Shown one piece after another: positions 22,300 through 33,495 of a DNA stretch of 64,000 nucleotides. The position numbers were made by a program, and so were the translations under genes. Source of the DNA: Morella rubra (Eukaryota; Streptophyta; Magnoliopsida; Fagales; Myricaceae); contig CM025856.1 of NCBI GenBank assembly GCA_003952965.2, positions 17,505,011 to 17,569,010 on the forward strand, given 5' to 3'. The notes under the pieces were generated by a model. The model searched no databases. It was not told the origin of the DNA and was given only the letters and a program-made list of their open reading frames with translations. The stretch's first letter is position 1. Each line of letters opens with the position of its first letter.

Positions 22300-24087
22300 T
22301 TATCTTATAGATACTTTAGAAGACGATTGTAAACTTTTAGACACAATTTCAACATGTCTAGCAAGGTTACTAACTTGAATAGCAAGCAAACTAACATCAG
22401 ATCTAGAAATAGGAGTTGAAGAATATCTAATATTCCTAACATTCTCATTTGTCAAAATATAACACTTAGGTTTAATATATCCAATTTTACCACAAAAATG
22501 ACATGTAGGAATGAATTTAGTTTTCTTATAATTGAACGAAGTTATGAGTTTAGAAGATACAACTTGTTTTGATTTCTTTTGAGAAGTCGAAATTTCAGAT
22601 TGTTTTTCCTTAATCATGGTTGGAACAAATACCGTCATATTAGTGTTTTTGACATCATTTTTAACTGGATAACCCAATCTTTTCTTATCACCAGTTGAGA
22701 GTCCAATGTTCAACATGTTGTCTAGCTTTCTTGTTCCACAAGAGAACTTATTCAGCTTAAGATTAGCTTGTTCCAACTCATACTTCAGCTCTTTAACATT
22801 AGCTTCCAGATCTGTATTTTTCACACTTAATAAAGTAATTTCAGATGTTAGTTGATCATTTTCTAACTTAATAACATTGAGCTCTTTAGAAATTAAAACA
22901 TCCTTTTTTTTCAACTTTAAGCTTTATTTATACAACTCATCATAAGCCATGCAAAAAGAATCTATATCGTCTGAATCTAAATCTAAGAGATCGTCACCTT
23001 CAAGATCAAATTCATTAGTACTTAAAATAGAAGAAGAAGAAACTATAAAATTTCCTTTCTCATTCGTAGAAATTTCTTTGCTAGAAGAAGAAGTATCTGA
23101 GTCTGAATCCAAGAGTGATGCATTCATGGCTTGTTTTCTTTATGCCTTTAAGTGGGTTGGACACTCAAATTTCATGTGATCATACCCTTTACAACCATGA
23201 CACTGTGTACCACTCTCTACATTTTTCTTCTGATCACTTTTATCCTTTTTAACAAAGGATTTCCAGCTAGGTTTGTTAAAGGATTTAGAACTCCCTTTTT
23301 TATCATTCCAACTTCTACCTTTCTTGAATCTGAAAGCCTTTTGAAAAATTTTTACGAAAAGTTTCATATCTTCATCATCTAAAGAATCATCATCTAATGA
23401 GGAATTCTCTTCCTCTTTAACGGTTTTAAGAGCAATGGACTTATCATTTCTAGATGAAGGAAAAGTCAGCTCGTAGGTTTGTAAAGAACCAACTAGCTCA
23501 TCAATCTTAATCTCATCTAACACTTTGCTCTCCTTTATAGCTGTGATTTTAGATCTAAATCTTTCGGGAAGAGATCTCAAGACTTTACGAACAACTTTTG
23601 ACTCAGGAATTTTCTCACCTAAGCTAAAACTAGCATTTACAATGGTTGTGAGTCTCCCATGGAATTCATCAAAGCTTTCATCTTCATTCATACGGATTTC
23701 CTCAAACTTTGACACATTTAATTGAAGCTTTGAGTCACGTACAGCCTTGGTTCCTTCATGAGTTAAAGCTAAGATATCCCAAGCATCCTTAGCAATTTTG
23801 CAGTTAGATATGCGCATAAACTCTTCAGGTGAAACACTCATAAAAATAGCATTTATTCCTTTGTTATTCCAACTAGCTAACACTCTTTCATATGCTGTCC
23901 AACTACTTGTATCTTTAACAGTCATAACACCATCTATAGAACTTTCTAGCTTAAACCAACCCTTATCAATCGCTGTCCATACCCTTTCATCAATTGATTT
24001 TAAAAAAGCACGCATCTTGACCTTCCAATAGGCATAATTCAAACCATCGAAAATTGGGGGTACATAAAGAGACATCCCTCTTTCCAT
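22300..24087 (-). pseudogene. Ty1/copia-type gag of the LTR element (fossil)
   Basis: The reading starts with 'PPIFDGLNYAYWKVKMRAFL', the classic opening of plant copia gag (the YxxWK motif), followed by the UBN2-type gag domain ('AKDAWDIL', 'LTTIVNASFSLGEKIPES', 'VLRSLPERF'). A first CCHC zinc knuckle (CHGCKGYDHMKFEC) follows, then an acidic Ser/Asp stretch, a coiled-coil-like stretch and a second knuckle (CHFCGKIGYIKPKC). Gag packages element RNA in virus-like particles. Nothing homologous to pol follows. It is a fossil, broken in about two or three places. Confidence 0.88.
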
Positions 24088-24134
24088 TTTGAACTAAATC
24101 GGGTCAAGGAACGAAGTTAAGCTTTGATACCAAT

Positions 24135-25315
24135 TGAACAACCTAATTTAGACCCAACTATGCGAAAAATACCTAGAGGGGGGGTGTATATTTAAAAAAT
24201 TATCGATTAACTCCTTTTTAAAACAAAAACCTATTCTCTGAACAAACAAATCAATAACACTATTTTACAATATGTCAAAATACTAAAATGACCAACGAAA
24301 CAATAAGATACAAATCAACACAAAACAGAAAACACAATCTATAAAACAGAGGAGTCCAAAGAAACAGCAAGTAACTCCGAAGTAACTTTAACGCGTAGAA
24401 ACAGTAATTCCCAGATTCACAAAAACAATTGAAACGCAATCAATTGAACAATCTTACCAATAACCAGAATCTTAATTCGTAACTTACCAACCAGATATGT
24501 GAATGAAGGTTGTTAAGGCTCAAGAATATAAACTCACAACATAAAGAACAAACTTGGTTAGTAAGAGAATAAACGAAATAAATTAAGAACAATAAATAGA
24601 CACGTAACACCGAGAATGGTTACGAAGAGAAACTCCCTAAGGAACGTCTTTAAGGAGAAAAACTCTCCGGGCCCGTAGGCCGTTTGAATCCACTAGTTTC
24701 CAATTGATTACAAGGTGATCTATTGAAGCCACTAACCTAGCCTATCAAAAACACTTTGAATCAAACCCGATTTACCGTAAATCGAATCCCAAATGGACGT
24801 AGAACCTCTAAGTCCAAACGGAAACCTCGATCTTGAACGACTCTTGATTTTAATGTACAAACCTTGTGCAATCAAGGGCCAAAAGCTAGAACCTCCAGCA
24901 ATCTCTCTTTCAGAACCTCTGAAAGCCTCAATCAACGAACAAATCGATGTGGGTGATCAATGAACCAAACTCTCTTTCAGATCTGATCTGCAAACTCTTA
25001 TACAGCAAATCCAAGCTTTCTATAAGAATAAACAGAACAAGAACTATCAACACATTTCTTGGAGAGGACGATCTTGAAGGGTGTAGAAAAGCCAAAAAGA
25101 AACTGTTCGATCTTTCCTTCTAACAGGCATATTTTTTACTAAATGACGAAGACCTTTCTTTTTTGTTAAAACCACTTGCACGTAAAGACCAACAAAAAAG
25201 CTAACTTTACCTTTTTTTAATAGGAAAGTTAACTTTTTTTTTTCCTTCCAGAAAAACCAAATTGGACAAAAATGCCCTTGTTGGTTTGTCATAAAAATGC
25301 CAAACGGTTTTCACA
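24135..25315 (-). repeat. 5' LTR of the gag-only element
   Basis: It ends ...TTCA on the minus strand immediately before the primer site and begins TGTGAAAACC at its outer edge next to the AAAAG target duplication. Confidence 0.9.
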
Positions 25316-25320
25316 AAAAG

Positions 25321-26597
25321 CAAAGATAAAGCAATGGAAACTGAAGATGCAGCACAAAACACTGTACGTTACCCTTTTGACAGATGTCATTCTAGGGCCC
25401 TACTTCAATCGAAGGGCCTATCTGACTGATACAACGCCCAGGAGATAACTTTAGTTAAGTAGTTGCTTGGTGTATGTAATACCAGATCGTCTACATAAAG
25501 TAGTTGTTTGGTGATGCCCAACATATCTGCCGCAGAGCTTAAAAGTGAAGTAATTAGTATTCCATGTCAAGAAAGACTTCATTCGTGATGGTAGATTTTA
25601 GGGAAATGATGACCCTTTTTTTTCTTTTCCTAAGCCAATGAGTTTCATTTCTGCAAAAGAGGTACATTACGGGGTCAAAAGACCAGTCCACTTTATAGAT
25701 ATAAGAGTGTATACTATTTTTCGGAATAAATGATTTAGTAGTGTATGAGCTGTGTCTACAATCTAGGATTCATGGCTTGTTACCAACGAATGTTCGAATC
25801 AGTAGTCTCATCATGCTCTGGTAATCCCGTGTTACTTGGAATTCTTGAGTTTAAATAGTGGTAGGCTAGGTTTTGGCCGACTTCGTGATAATTCATCTTT
25901 CGATGTCTATTTTTGTTTTTTAAAAAAAAAATATAGAAACCATAACTAGAGGTTGCCACGCTAACCTCTTCTACGTGAACAATTTGCATTCAACGTTTCG
26001 ATTGAGAAATCCACAGAACTGACTGCAGGACTGAATTGGTCTGATCATCTGCCTCCTCGGAAGAACCTGCATCAAACTGCTCATACGGGGACTCCTTTTC
26101 CTCCACTGATTCATCAACACTACCAATCTTTACAAAATCCGCATCCACTTTTCGGTTGCTAAGACCTTCTAGTAAAGACTTCGACAAATGCTCAACCCCG
26201 TTACTCCCCATATTTCACCGACAAATTCTCTGTACCTCCGGTATGACTCTCCGATAAACAAATTCTTGAATCCCAAACTATCAAAGCCCAACATGTATAG
26301 CGACACCATCAAGAAGTGAAACCTACCATCCCCACAACGTCAAACCCATTTAACCACGGGTACCAATGCTCAGGATCACCGCTGAATAGAGCCAAGAAAT
26401 GCACAGAAACACAATCAAAGCATCTGGAGATTTCTTGAAGGGAGTATACAATATATATCATTCGAAATTCACAAAAAGCTTATTTCAGAAAAGAGAGCCA
26501 AAAAATCTTATGAAAATCAATGACGGAAGGAATTGGAAATATGCACAAAATCAATATACATCTAGTGTACAAACAAATCCAACTAGTGCTGCCACTC
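25321..26597. other. Intergenic, with a short acidic open frame
   Basis: No recognised gene. A minus-strand frame at 25990-26211 encodes 73 residues with an acidic, Ser-rich stretch ('DESVEEKESPYEQFDAGSS'). The composition is protein-like rather than random, so it may be a remnant of a gene, but I do not recognise it and no exons around it could be placed. It lies downstream of the UPF0496 gene on the same strand. Confidence 0.4.
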
Positions 26598-28124
26598 CTA
26601 TTTCTGTACACAAGATGAAGTCATCTCCTTAATCACCAAAAGTCTAGCCCGGCTAATCGTTACAAGGCACAAGTATACATGCTCTTCAAGCTCCTGCACT
26701 TGCTTCCTGAACCCAATGACGTCGCTCTTGTTAATCTCCTCCTCTACTTGCAAAGAAAGTTTATCCTCCCTTCTTTCCAAACAGAATTGGATCATGGCCT
26801 TCTTGTGTTCAACCTCATCCTGAAGCCTAGCCACAAGCCGACTCATTGTTTCAAAATCTTCAAAATATAGGTTCCCTTGGCCGCTACACCAATTTGTTCT
26901 CTCACTCTGCTGAGAAGCCCCGTCGTTAGGAATCCGAAACTCAACAACTTTCTCTTTGAGCGCTTCATGGGAAAGCTGAAGACTGCGGGCCCCAAGACTA
27001 CAGCGGTGAGGGTGTGAGTAGCAAGAAGAATGGCTGCGATTGCTATAAAGCCACAGGCTGCTGTTATGGAATCCCAAATGCCTTGTTGAAATATTCAATC
27101 AGCTTGAGTTTCCAGGCCACCTTTTTCCTCATTGACTTGAGATGGTGCAGTACCCATGAGTACTTGTCACGAATCCGCTTAAAATCATGCTTGTTGGGAT
27201 CGTTTGTAAATGGGTTGTTTTGGGCCATGAACATATTTAACTCTGAAATGTTCACTTTGAGTTGCTGATCAGGAGCATAATCATCAGTCGTATCATGTGC
27301 ATGTTGAAGGAACTTGCAGTTAGATTGGATGCGGATGACGCTTTTGAGGAGGTGGCTACAGATGTTTGCAGCCTCAGCACTGATATCAAAGTAATTGAGC
27401 ACAAGGCCTTTTAACTCAGGTATCTTCGAAAGAATTGCAGAATCAAGAATGGCAAGTATAGTTTCCTCAAGGGGTTCAAGAAGAACTTCAGAGAACTCTT
27501 GATGGCAATATGATGCAGAGCAGGGCTCCTTCACAAGCAGTTCAACTTTGGTGAAGAACTCAGCATTGGATTTTGTTCTCAGTCCAGTAAAGTACTCCTC
27601 ATTGACGTTCAACCTCATGGGGGCATCTCTCAATTCCTTACCATCTGAAACCCAATTCCAAACTGTTAAATTATCTTAAAAATTATTAAACAATATTGAA
27701 ACGAATATACATATATCTTGTTCCATGATTGGATAAAGCAACGCTTAAGCTTGTTTGTGTCTTCCAAGTACCATATGATGAGAGGGAAGGAAGAGAGCAG
27801 TATTTTTGTTCATCAATTTGAGAAAATATATGACCCTACGGAAATCAAACACACGAATGGACGATATCTGGCGAGAAAGAAAAGCTCTTTCTTTGCCGGT
27901 ATTACAGATACGAGAAGTATTTCTTCCTTTTTTCTTTTTTCTTTTTCTCTCCCCCCACAATCTCTCTGTTTTTTGGTCCTTGGTATTGAGAAAAACAACA
28001 GACAAGGTGGGAAAAAAAGAAGAAGCAAAGCTTGATCTCATAGTCGCCAGAAGAAAAGAAACGAAAATAAAGCTGAAGATGTGTACTGTAAGAACATACC
28101 TCTTCTGATCTTTGCAGCCCACAT
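26598..28124 (-). pseudogene. UPF0496 family gene (At3g19330-like), frameshifted
   Basis: On the minus strand exon 1 is 28124-28100 (ATGTGGGCTGC..., 25 bases), followed by a GT-AG intron (28099-27645) and a long exon 27644-26598. The junction codon is in phase. The family pattern is strong: 'LNVNEEYFTGLRTKSNAEFF', 'LSKIPELKGLVLNYFDISAEA', 'HDFKRIRDKYSWVLHHL', a hydrophobic pair of helices ('ITAACGFIAIAAILLATHTL'), then 'FETMSRLVARLQDEVEH' and 'QVQELEEHVYLCLVTISRA'. UPF0496 proteins are plant membrane-associated proteins of unknown function, about 370-390 residues. The frame is lost by one base near 27070, just before the hydrophobic segment, and again near 26865 before the 'FETMSRLV' block. 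As written it yields a truncated protein, so it is a recent pseudogene unless these are assembly errors. Confidence 0.85.
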
Positions 28125-28317
28125 CGTGAGAAGAAGCTTACAGAAACGGGTTTGGAGTTCTTGGGATAAAAGGGGCAGCTAACTCTAAACTTATATCGCT
28201 TTCAAGGAGAATCTAAACTGTACACAACTTAGGCTTCCTCTCATAGGAAAGAATGATGAATGTCGCAATTAGCTGCTCAACTTCCGACGTCTGTTGGAAT
28301 TGACATATTTTAGGCTC

Positions 28318-28348
<31 letters not shown>

Positions 28349-29384
28349 GCTTCTGAAATGGCTGAAGGATGTTATTTCACGTTACTTTTTTGGCTAACTC
28401 TAAAATAATCGAGAGAGAGAGAGACAGAGGGTTTACTTCTCCAATTTGTTTGTTACCTTTAATGCTAAATTTGCTGAAGAGGCTGATCTCTTTAAGGTTA
28501 TATAAATCTTATCCTTAGTAAGTAGCATAACCTTTAAGTTTCCCTAACCGAAAAACTTTGGGATTAGTTATCGTGGTGGCCGACATCGATATCGTAGCTC
28601 TAGAAGCAAAACATTACACCCTTGATTTATGCAATTACCATTTTAACCTTCCATTCACAATGAGTTTGGCATCATCATGATCTTGCTTAGTTTTTTTTTG
28701 TTTCTGCGTATTTTTAAAAGTCGCATTTATATAGAAACATATATTTTTTTTTATTAAAGATACCAAAAATATTATGATCAATATGGTTAGGAAAAGTTGA
28801 GGCTCAACCTAATTATGCTCTCAGGATCTTGGATCCAAGTCCACATTGATATTCTTCAGCTCTTTTAGGCTCTAAATTTTGAAACAAAATGTTTTCAACA
28901 GAGGACAATCCCTCACTGAATTATATTGATGGATAGTCATTCAAACGAATAAGTTGTCTCTTCTTCTCCATTTTCTTGCCCTTTTTGAATAATTTTTTTT
29001 TAATCAAATTGTAGTCTGCCGTTGATATGCCTTGAAGTTGCACAAATTGTCTAGCCATAGAAGTAGAGAACAAATATGTGAGGCTTACACATTTTTGTAA
29101 ATTAATTGTTTTCAGGTTTTAAAAGTCTTGAAGTCCACGTGGAATGTGTGTGTCAATGCGTATGACAAGCATATGTCTAGATCTGTCAATTAAACGAATA
29201 CTCGAATTGGTTGGTGATCAAGATCTTTAGCTATTAGTCTCTCGATATCAAATATCATTTTTAGTGACTATACCACTCGAAGCTCTTCCAAATTGGGTAT
29301 CCAAAAAATTGGTGAGAGATGGAGGTTGATCCACTAAACACACATGCAATGAAGTGTTAGAATAATTGGTGAGAGATGGAGTTC
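28125..29384. other. Intergenic, no gene recognised
   Basis: Upstream region of the UPF0496 gene, then AT-rich DNA. It includes a T-run followed directly by an A-run (about 28318-28350) that can fold as a hairpin and a short GA run near 28412-28425. No H1 coding remnant is visible before the duplicated flank that starts at 29385. Confidence 0.55.
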
Positions 29385-30195
29385 ATCGTGGATGCTAGTC
29401 CACATAAAAGAGTCAGGTCACTGAGCAATCACTAGAGAAGAAAAGACCTTGAGGGTCAGTATTTAATTAAAGTAAGAGAATTTAGTTAGCACCGAAAGAG
29501 AATTTGCCGGTTGAATTTACTTTAGAAGTGATTTATAAGTGACAAGTGAAGGTACTAAGGTCTTGTCATTTGTAGTTCTTAAAGTTAAAAAACTCGAAGA
29601 AATTGACATGTCATTTCATTCAAAGCTAGTCTTTTTCTTCTTTTCGCGATCGACACGTACAGCTGTACGTCTTTTTCATTGGGTGACTTTTGCACTTTGC
29701 ACCCACAGAACTTTACGATAATATTCTGTCGGTCATAGATATATATATATATATAATTAATGTTTGTTCCTCCCCAACATTATTAATTCCTCTACCGAGC
29801 CACGATCGGACAAAAGCAAAACCGCCCCTCCTTTTTTTTAATTCATGTAACTACTAATATTAATACTATATATAAACGATAGTACTTTATGTATAAGGCT
29901 AGCTTCTCTTTGCCTGGCCTTTGACTTATGGAATCAAAGACGCGTACCAAGACAAAAGGTCACAAACATGCCCAAATACAAAGACATCTACACACCTGAA
30001 GTCAATTTTTGAATTGAAGAATTCCACCTCAAATTAAGCATGATGCCAAACCATAGAGCCTAGAGGCAGGTGAATTGAACGAGTGACTATCTGAACTAAG
30101 TCTCCTGCATGCTCAAGTTGCCATCCACTAGTTTTATGTTTGATATCTGATATTTTTGGTATATATGTGCAAAGTATGTATATGTACGCAAACAA
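29385..30195 (+). repeat. Third copy of histone H1 3'-flank DNA (copy B, no H1 gene)
   Basis: 29385-29600 matches 32040-32270 behind the intact H1 gene (shared 'AAAAGAGTCAGGTCACTGAGCAA', in two parts, then 'ACTAGAGAAGA' and 'GAGAATTTA'). 29940-30195 matches 33510-33735 ('CAAACATGCCCAAATAC', 'AAGCATGATGCCAAA', 'GTTGCCA', 'GATATCT'). The same two blocks in copy C are spread further apart by an insertion. No H1 reading frame precedes this copy, so the gene was lost or never included. Confidence 0.75.
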
Positions 30196-30864
30196 TGGTA
30201 ATTAGAAAGAGATTAAAGGATATAAAGATTTTACGAGATTCAGCAATGTACGTGTCTACATCCACACGAGAGAACGGTGAAAGTTTTACAATATCGAAAT
30301 AGAATTACATCATTAAAAAAGATATTAAAAAACCCTAGATGTAATGAAAATTATAAATTAATAATTTACTCCTACCCCAAACCATATCCGTCCTTTGGCA
30401 AACCAAACATTAAATATATTTATCACAAAAACATATCATCAATGCAAAACTGTATCTTCAATTATCTAAGTTGAGTTTCAAAATATTTTCTATACTTTAT
30501 TTATAATAACGATATCACATACAATTAAGGTTATGTTTGCAAATTAAAATTTTGGCCAAAATTCTCTCTGTTCCAAAATTTACCCATTGAATTATCCATT
30601 TATTCTACCACTTCAATGCTAATTCCGTCTGAACATTATATCACATATAATGTGCATTAGAAATATATTGAATTAACTAAGTTTTCAATTAAAGGGGAAA
30701 CTTTTGATTCCTAATGGGCGCATTAGTTGAAACTATGTTGGATATATGTTGTGTTCTTCTTCTTTAATAATTCTATTGACGATAGTTTTAAAACTTAATT
30801 TAAATTTATGTATATATAACATATATATTACAAAAATCTCTACTCTAGCGCTCCTCGAAGGAAA
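30196..30864. other. Intergenic, AT-rich
   Basis: Contains a diverged match (30231-30270) to the LTR-type motif at 15790-15817. No gene is recognised. Confidence 0.5.
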
Positions 30865-31103
30865 ATGGTTACACCCTTTTTGATCATATACATTCATCAT
30901 CACGTGCCCAACGTTTGTGTCTGAAATCCAACCCAAAAACGTGAAGACTCGGAGAGTCAGGACGGCAACCGCTTCAAACTAAACCAATCAACCGCCAAAA
31001 CAAATCAAAAATTTCAAAATTCAAAAATCTCATTATCATCAAACTCCCTCTCTTCGCTGCAAAGTCTCCACTCCTCCACGAAACTCTCCAGAGTCTTTCA
31101 GAG
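30865..31103 (+). promoter_or_regulatory. Upstream region of the intact histone H1 gene
   Basis: The stretch is shared with 17095-17240 upstream of the pseudogene. It includes an ACCAATCAACCG block (CCAAT-type) near 30984 and a pyrimidine-rich leader before the ATG. No clear TATA box is seen close to the start. The shared blocks point to the part kept under constraint or duplicated most recently. Confidence 0.5.
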
Positions 31104-31672
31104 ATGGCGAAAGCAACCGTTGCTATTGCAAACAGGGGCAAAACCCTCCATCCCCCTTACTTCGAGGTTCTCCGACTGTCCCTTTTCAGTTTTCGCCTTT
31201 TTTTTCCCCTGTTTTTATAATCCTCCTTCTTTGGCAGATGATAAGCGAGGCCATAATGACGCTGAAGGACCGAACGGGCTCGAGCCAGCAAGCAGTAGCG
31301 AAGTTCATAGAGGACAAGTACAAGAAAGCGTTGCCGACAAATTTCAAGAAAGTTTTATCGGTACAGTTGAAGAAGTTTGTCAAGTCTGAGAGGCTTGTGA
31401 AAGTCAAGAATTCCTTCAAAGTTTCCTCGACGGAGAAGGTGAAGTCGACCGTCAGAGAGATCCAAAAAAACAAGGCTAACAACAACAAGACTAACAAGGC
31501 CGTGATGCCGAAGGCAAAGGCACCCAAGAAGATTGCAGAGAAGGGGGTAAAGACCAAGAGGCTCAGTCAGGTTAAGACTCCGGAGAAAAACCCGAAGAGC
31601 CTGACGCCAATGAAGAGGAAGGGTTCAAACAGGGAGGGTTCGTCGAGGCGAGCAAAGAAGGCTAGGAACTAG
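31104..31672 (+). CDS. Linker histone H1
   Basis: Two exons, 31104-31166 and 31238-31672, joined in phase 0 at a 71-base GT-AG intron, encode 165 residues. The winged-helix H15 globular domain spans about residues 15-90: 'HPPYFEMISEAIMTLKDRTG', 'SSQQAVAKFIEDKYKKALP', 'NFKKVLSVQLKKFVKSERLV'. The intron falls just after 'HPPYFE'. A Lys/Pro/Ala-type basic tail follows and ends 'RRAKKARN'. It has almost no N-terminal acidic tail and is shorter than major plant H1s (usually 190-290 residues), so it resembles the small or variant H1 class. It binds linker DNA at the nucleosome entry and exit in the nucleus. The copy is intact, unlike its relative at 18532, and lies in a partial triplication of the locus. 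Confidence 0.93.
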
Positions 31673-31679
31673 CAAGTAA

Positions 31680-32280
31680 TCTGTTCTGTGAGTGTTCCTA
31701 ATTAGCTGGAATTATAGTATAGTAATTAAGCTAGAAAATGTGCTACTATATTAAATTCTGTCGCTTACTACGTAGATAATGTGGCACTTTCCTTTTGTGC
31801 TGAGATGATTTTATTAGAGGAGAAAAAGCTAAGCATCCACAACCATAGATTTGAATAGGCGTTGGTTGAACAAGTTCCCTATGCTTAAAGCTGTTCGTTT
31901 GGAAACATCAGGCCTGTCTTTTTCACAGTACAACGATGCCAATTGCCAAGGATGTTACCTCTTTCTCTTTCCGTCGAGATCAGGTCTCATTCCTCCTATT
32001 TTGCCCACTTGAATAAAAGAGTGTTCATCGTGGTTGCTAATCCGCGTGAGCCATGAAATGTGGTCCACAGAAAAGAGTCAGGTCACTGAGCAATTACTAG
32101 AGAAGACCAAGGAGTGGAAGTGTGAATCAGTATTTAATGAAAGTTGGAGAATTTAATTAGCACTGAATTTGCAGGTTGAATTGAATGTAGAAATGCCTCG
32201 TTGACAAGTAAAGGGGCACACACGTCTTGTTATTAGTAGTTCTCCAGGTTAGAACATTCAAATTTCAAATTTTCTTTAGT
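31680..32280 (+). repeat. Duplicated 3' flank of histone H1 (copy C)
   Basis: It matches 19151-19755 (copy A), and its distal half matches 29385-29600 (copy B). The match ends near 32270, where AT-rich insertion-like DNA begins. Confidence 0.75.
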
Positions 32281-33495
32281 AGGCTCTATTAAAGAATGTC
32301 TAATATTATAAAAAAAAAAAAAATGAACTCAAAAGCTTCATCATTTAATCATTTGTGTAGAGTTTTAATTAGTTTTTTTATTCCAAAAAGAGACAATTAA
32401 ATTTAAGAACCATTTACTTCTTACTTTTTAGGTGACAGTTTAAATTGATCACCCTATAATAAGCTATTAACTGCTAATGGATCCATATGAAAAGCCCAAT
32501 AAATTTTGCTTAATTAAAAGAGAGTAGTATCCATTTAAATGTTAGCCGTCTAAACGTATCGTGTACTTTTTTTTTAATTTGTTAGTAGCATGCACTTAAC
32601 AAACGAAAAAATCATCTTTAAAAAGACTTAAATTTTGTTGTTAAGTTAAAAAAAAAAATTCAGAAAAATTCTCTCATTCATTCTATTTTTATCCAAATTA
32701 TGTCTTGGTGCTTCTCAACTCTTATATTTGATTTTTCTGATCAAGATCACTAGTCATTATGGCCCCAGGTGCAATTATTTTAAAATTTAAATAAAATTTT
32801 TAATTTTAACTTGCACTTGTTGTAATCGTTATTTTGTCTTGGAGAAAACTGAGATTTTTCTAAACGGTAGTTTTATTCTAAGGTTGTCTTTGTGTTTAGC
32901 ATAGTTTTATTATTATTTTATTTAGAATAATTTTGACATATCTAATGTCTAATAGAAGATAAAAATTTTGAAAAGTTAAAAAAGAAACAAAATAGACAAA
33001 ATAGTTCAATCTCAAAAAGGAACTCTTAGTTGTTATTAATTAAAAAACTATTACTTCAAGTTACACTAAATGATTAATAAATGAGAAATCTTTCCTTTTT
33101 GTAGAATTGAAAGGCAACATTGAAACATCAAACAACAAACTAAAATGACACAAACAAAGTCTACACTTATGAAAATGCTCAAATTTTTGATTTTGTAGAA
33201 AAAAAAAATAAAGACAACAATTAAATCTTAAACTTTATTGCTAATACTACAATCAATGTAATTGACAAAATATTGATATACACCTAAGATATTTACTAAT
33301 ATCAATTGAAAACGATATACTAATTGAATATAAAACTTTGATAAATAATTTTAGATCTCAAAAAGTTAGAAAAATAATTTCTATCTAAAATTTATCAGTA
33401 TTCTATATTTAAATATAATATTCTATAACTTGTTAAAATATACCTCACTATGGGGTCTCACCTAAGGCCCCATTTACCTTAGAGCGGCGCACCTG
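32281..33495. mobile_element. Insertion between H1 flank blocks, hAT-like right end
   Basis: In copy B the two flank blocks lie much closer together, so this ~1.2 kb is an insertion or expansion in copy C. Its right edge reads 'CCTAAGGCCCCATTTACC', TTAGAGCGGCGCACCTG, ending at 33495, a form typical of hAT-type non-autonomous ends (CAG...CTG). The segment 32695-32800 ('GGTGCTTCTCAACTCTTAT', 'GATCAAGATCACTAG') matches the insertion in the H1-pseudogene promoter. The left end was not located. Confidence 0.5.

Larger units (their letters stand above)
20090..25315 (-). mobile_element. Gag-only Ty1/copia-type LTR retrotransposon (TR-GAG-like)
   Basis: Two long direct repeats (20090-21286 and 24135-25315, about 1.2 kb) flank a ~2.85 kb interior, and the 5-bp word AAAAG occurs just outside both (20085-20089 and 25316-25320), a matching target duplication. 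On the minus strand the order is 5' LTR, a tRNA-Met-type primer site (TTGGTATCAAAGC, plus 24121-24133), gag (about 24087 to 22300), non-coding DNA (22300-21300), a purine tract (AAAATGGGGAGAT, about 21287-21301) and the 3' LTR. No protease, integrase, reverse transcriptase or RNase H is present or would fit. The ends look whole; gag is broken, with about two or three breaks. By eye the LTRs are roughly 90-95% identical, suggesting an insertion a few million years old. It would have needed a partner element for pol. Confidence 0.9.

Noticed and set aside
25990-26211. Acidic 73-residue minus-strand frame as a real gene
   Set aside because: Composition is protein-like but I recognise no family and cannot place exons; described only as intergenic.
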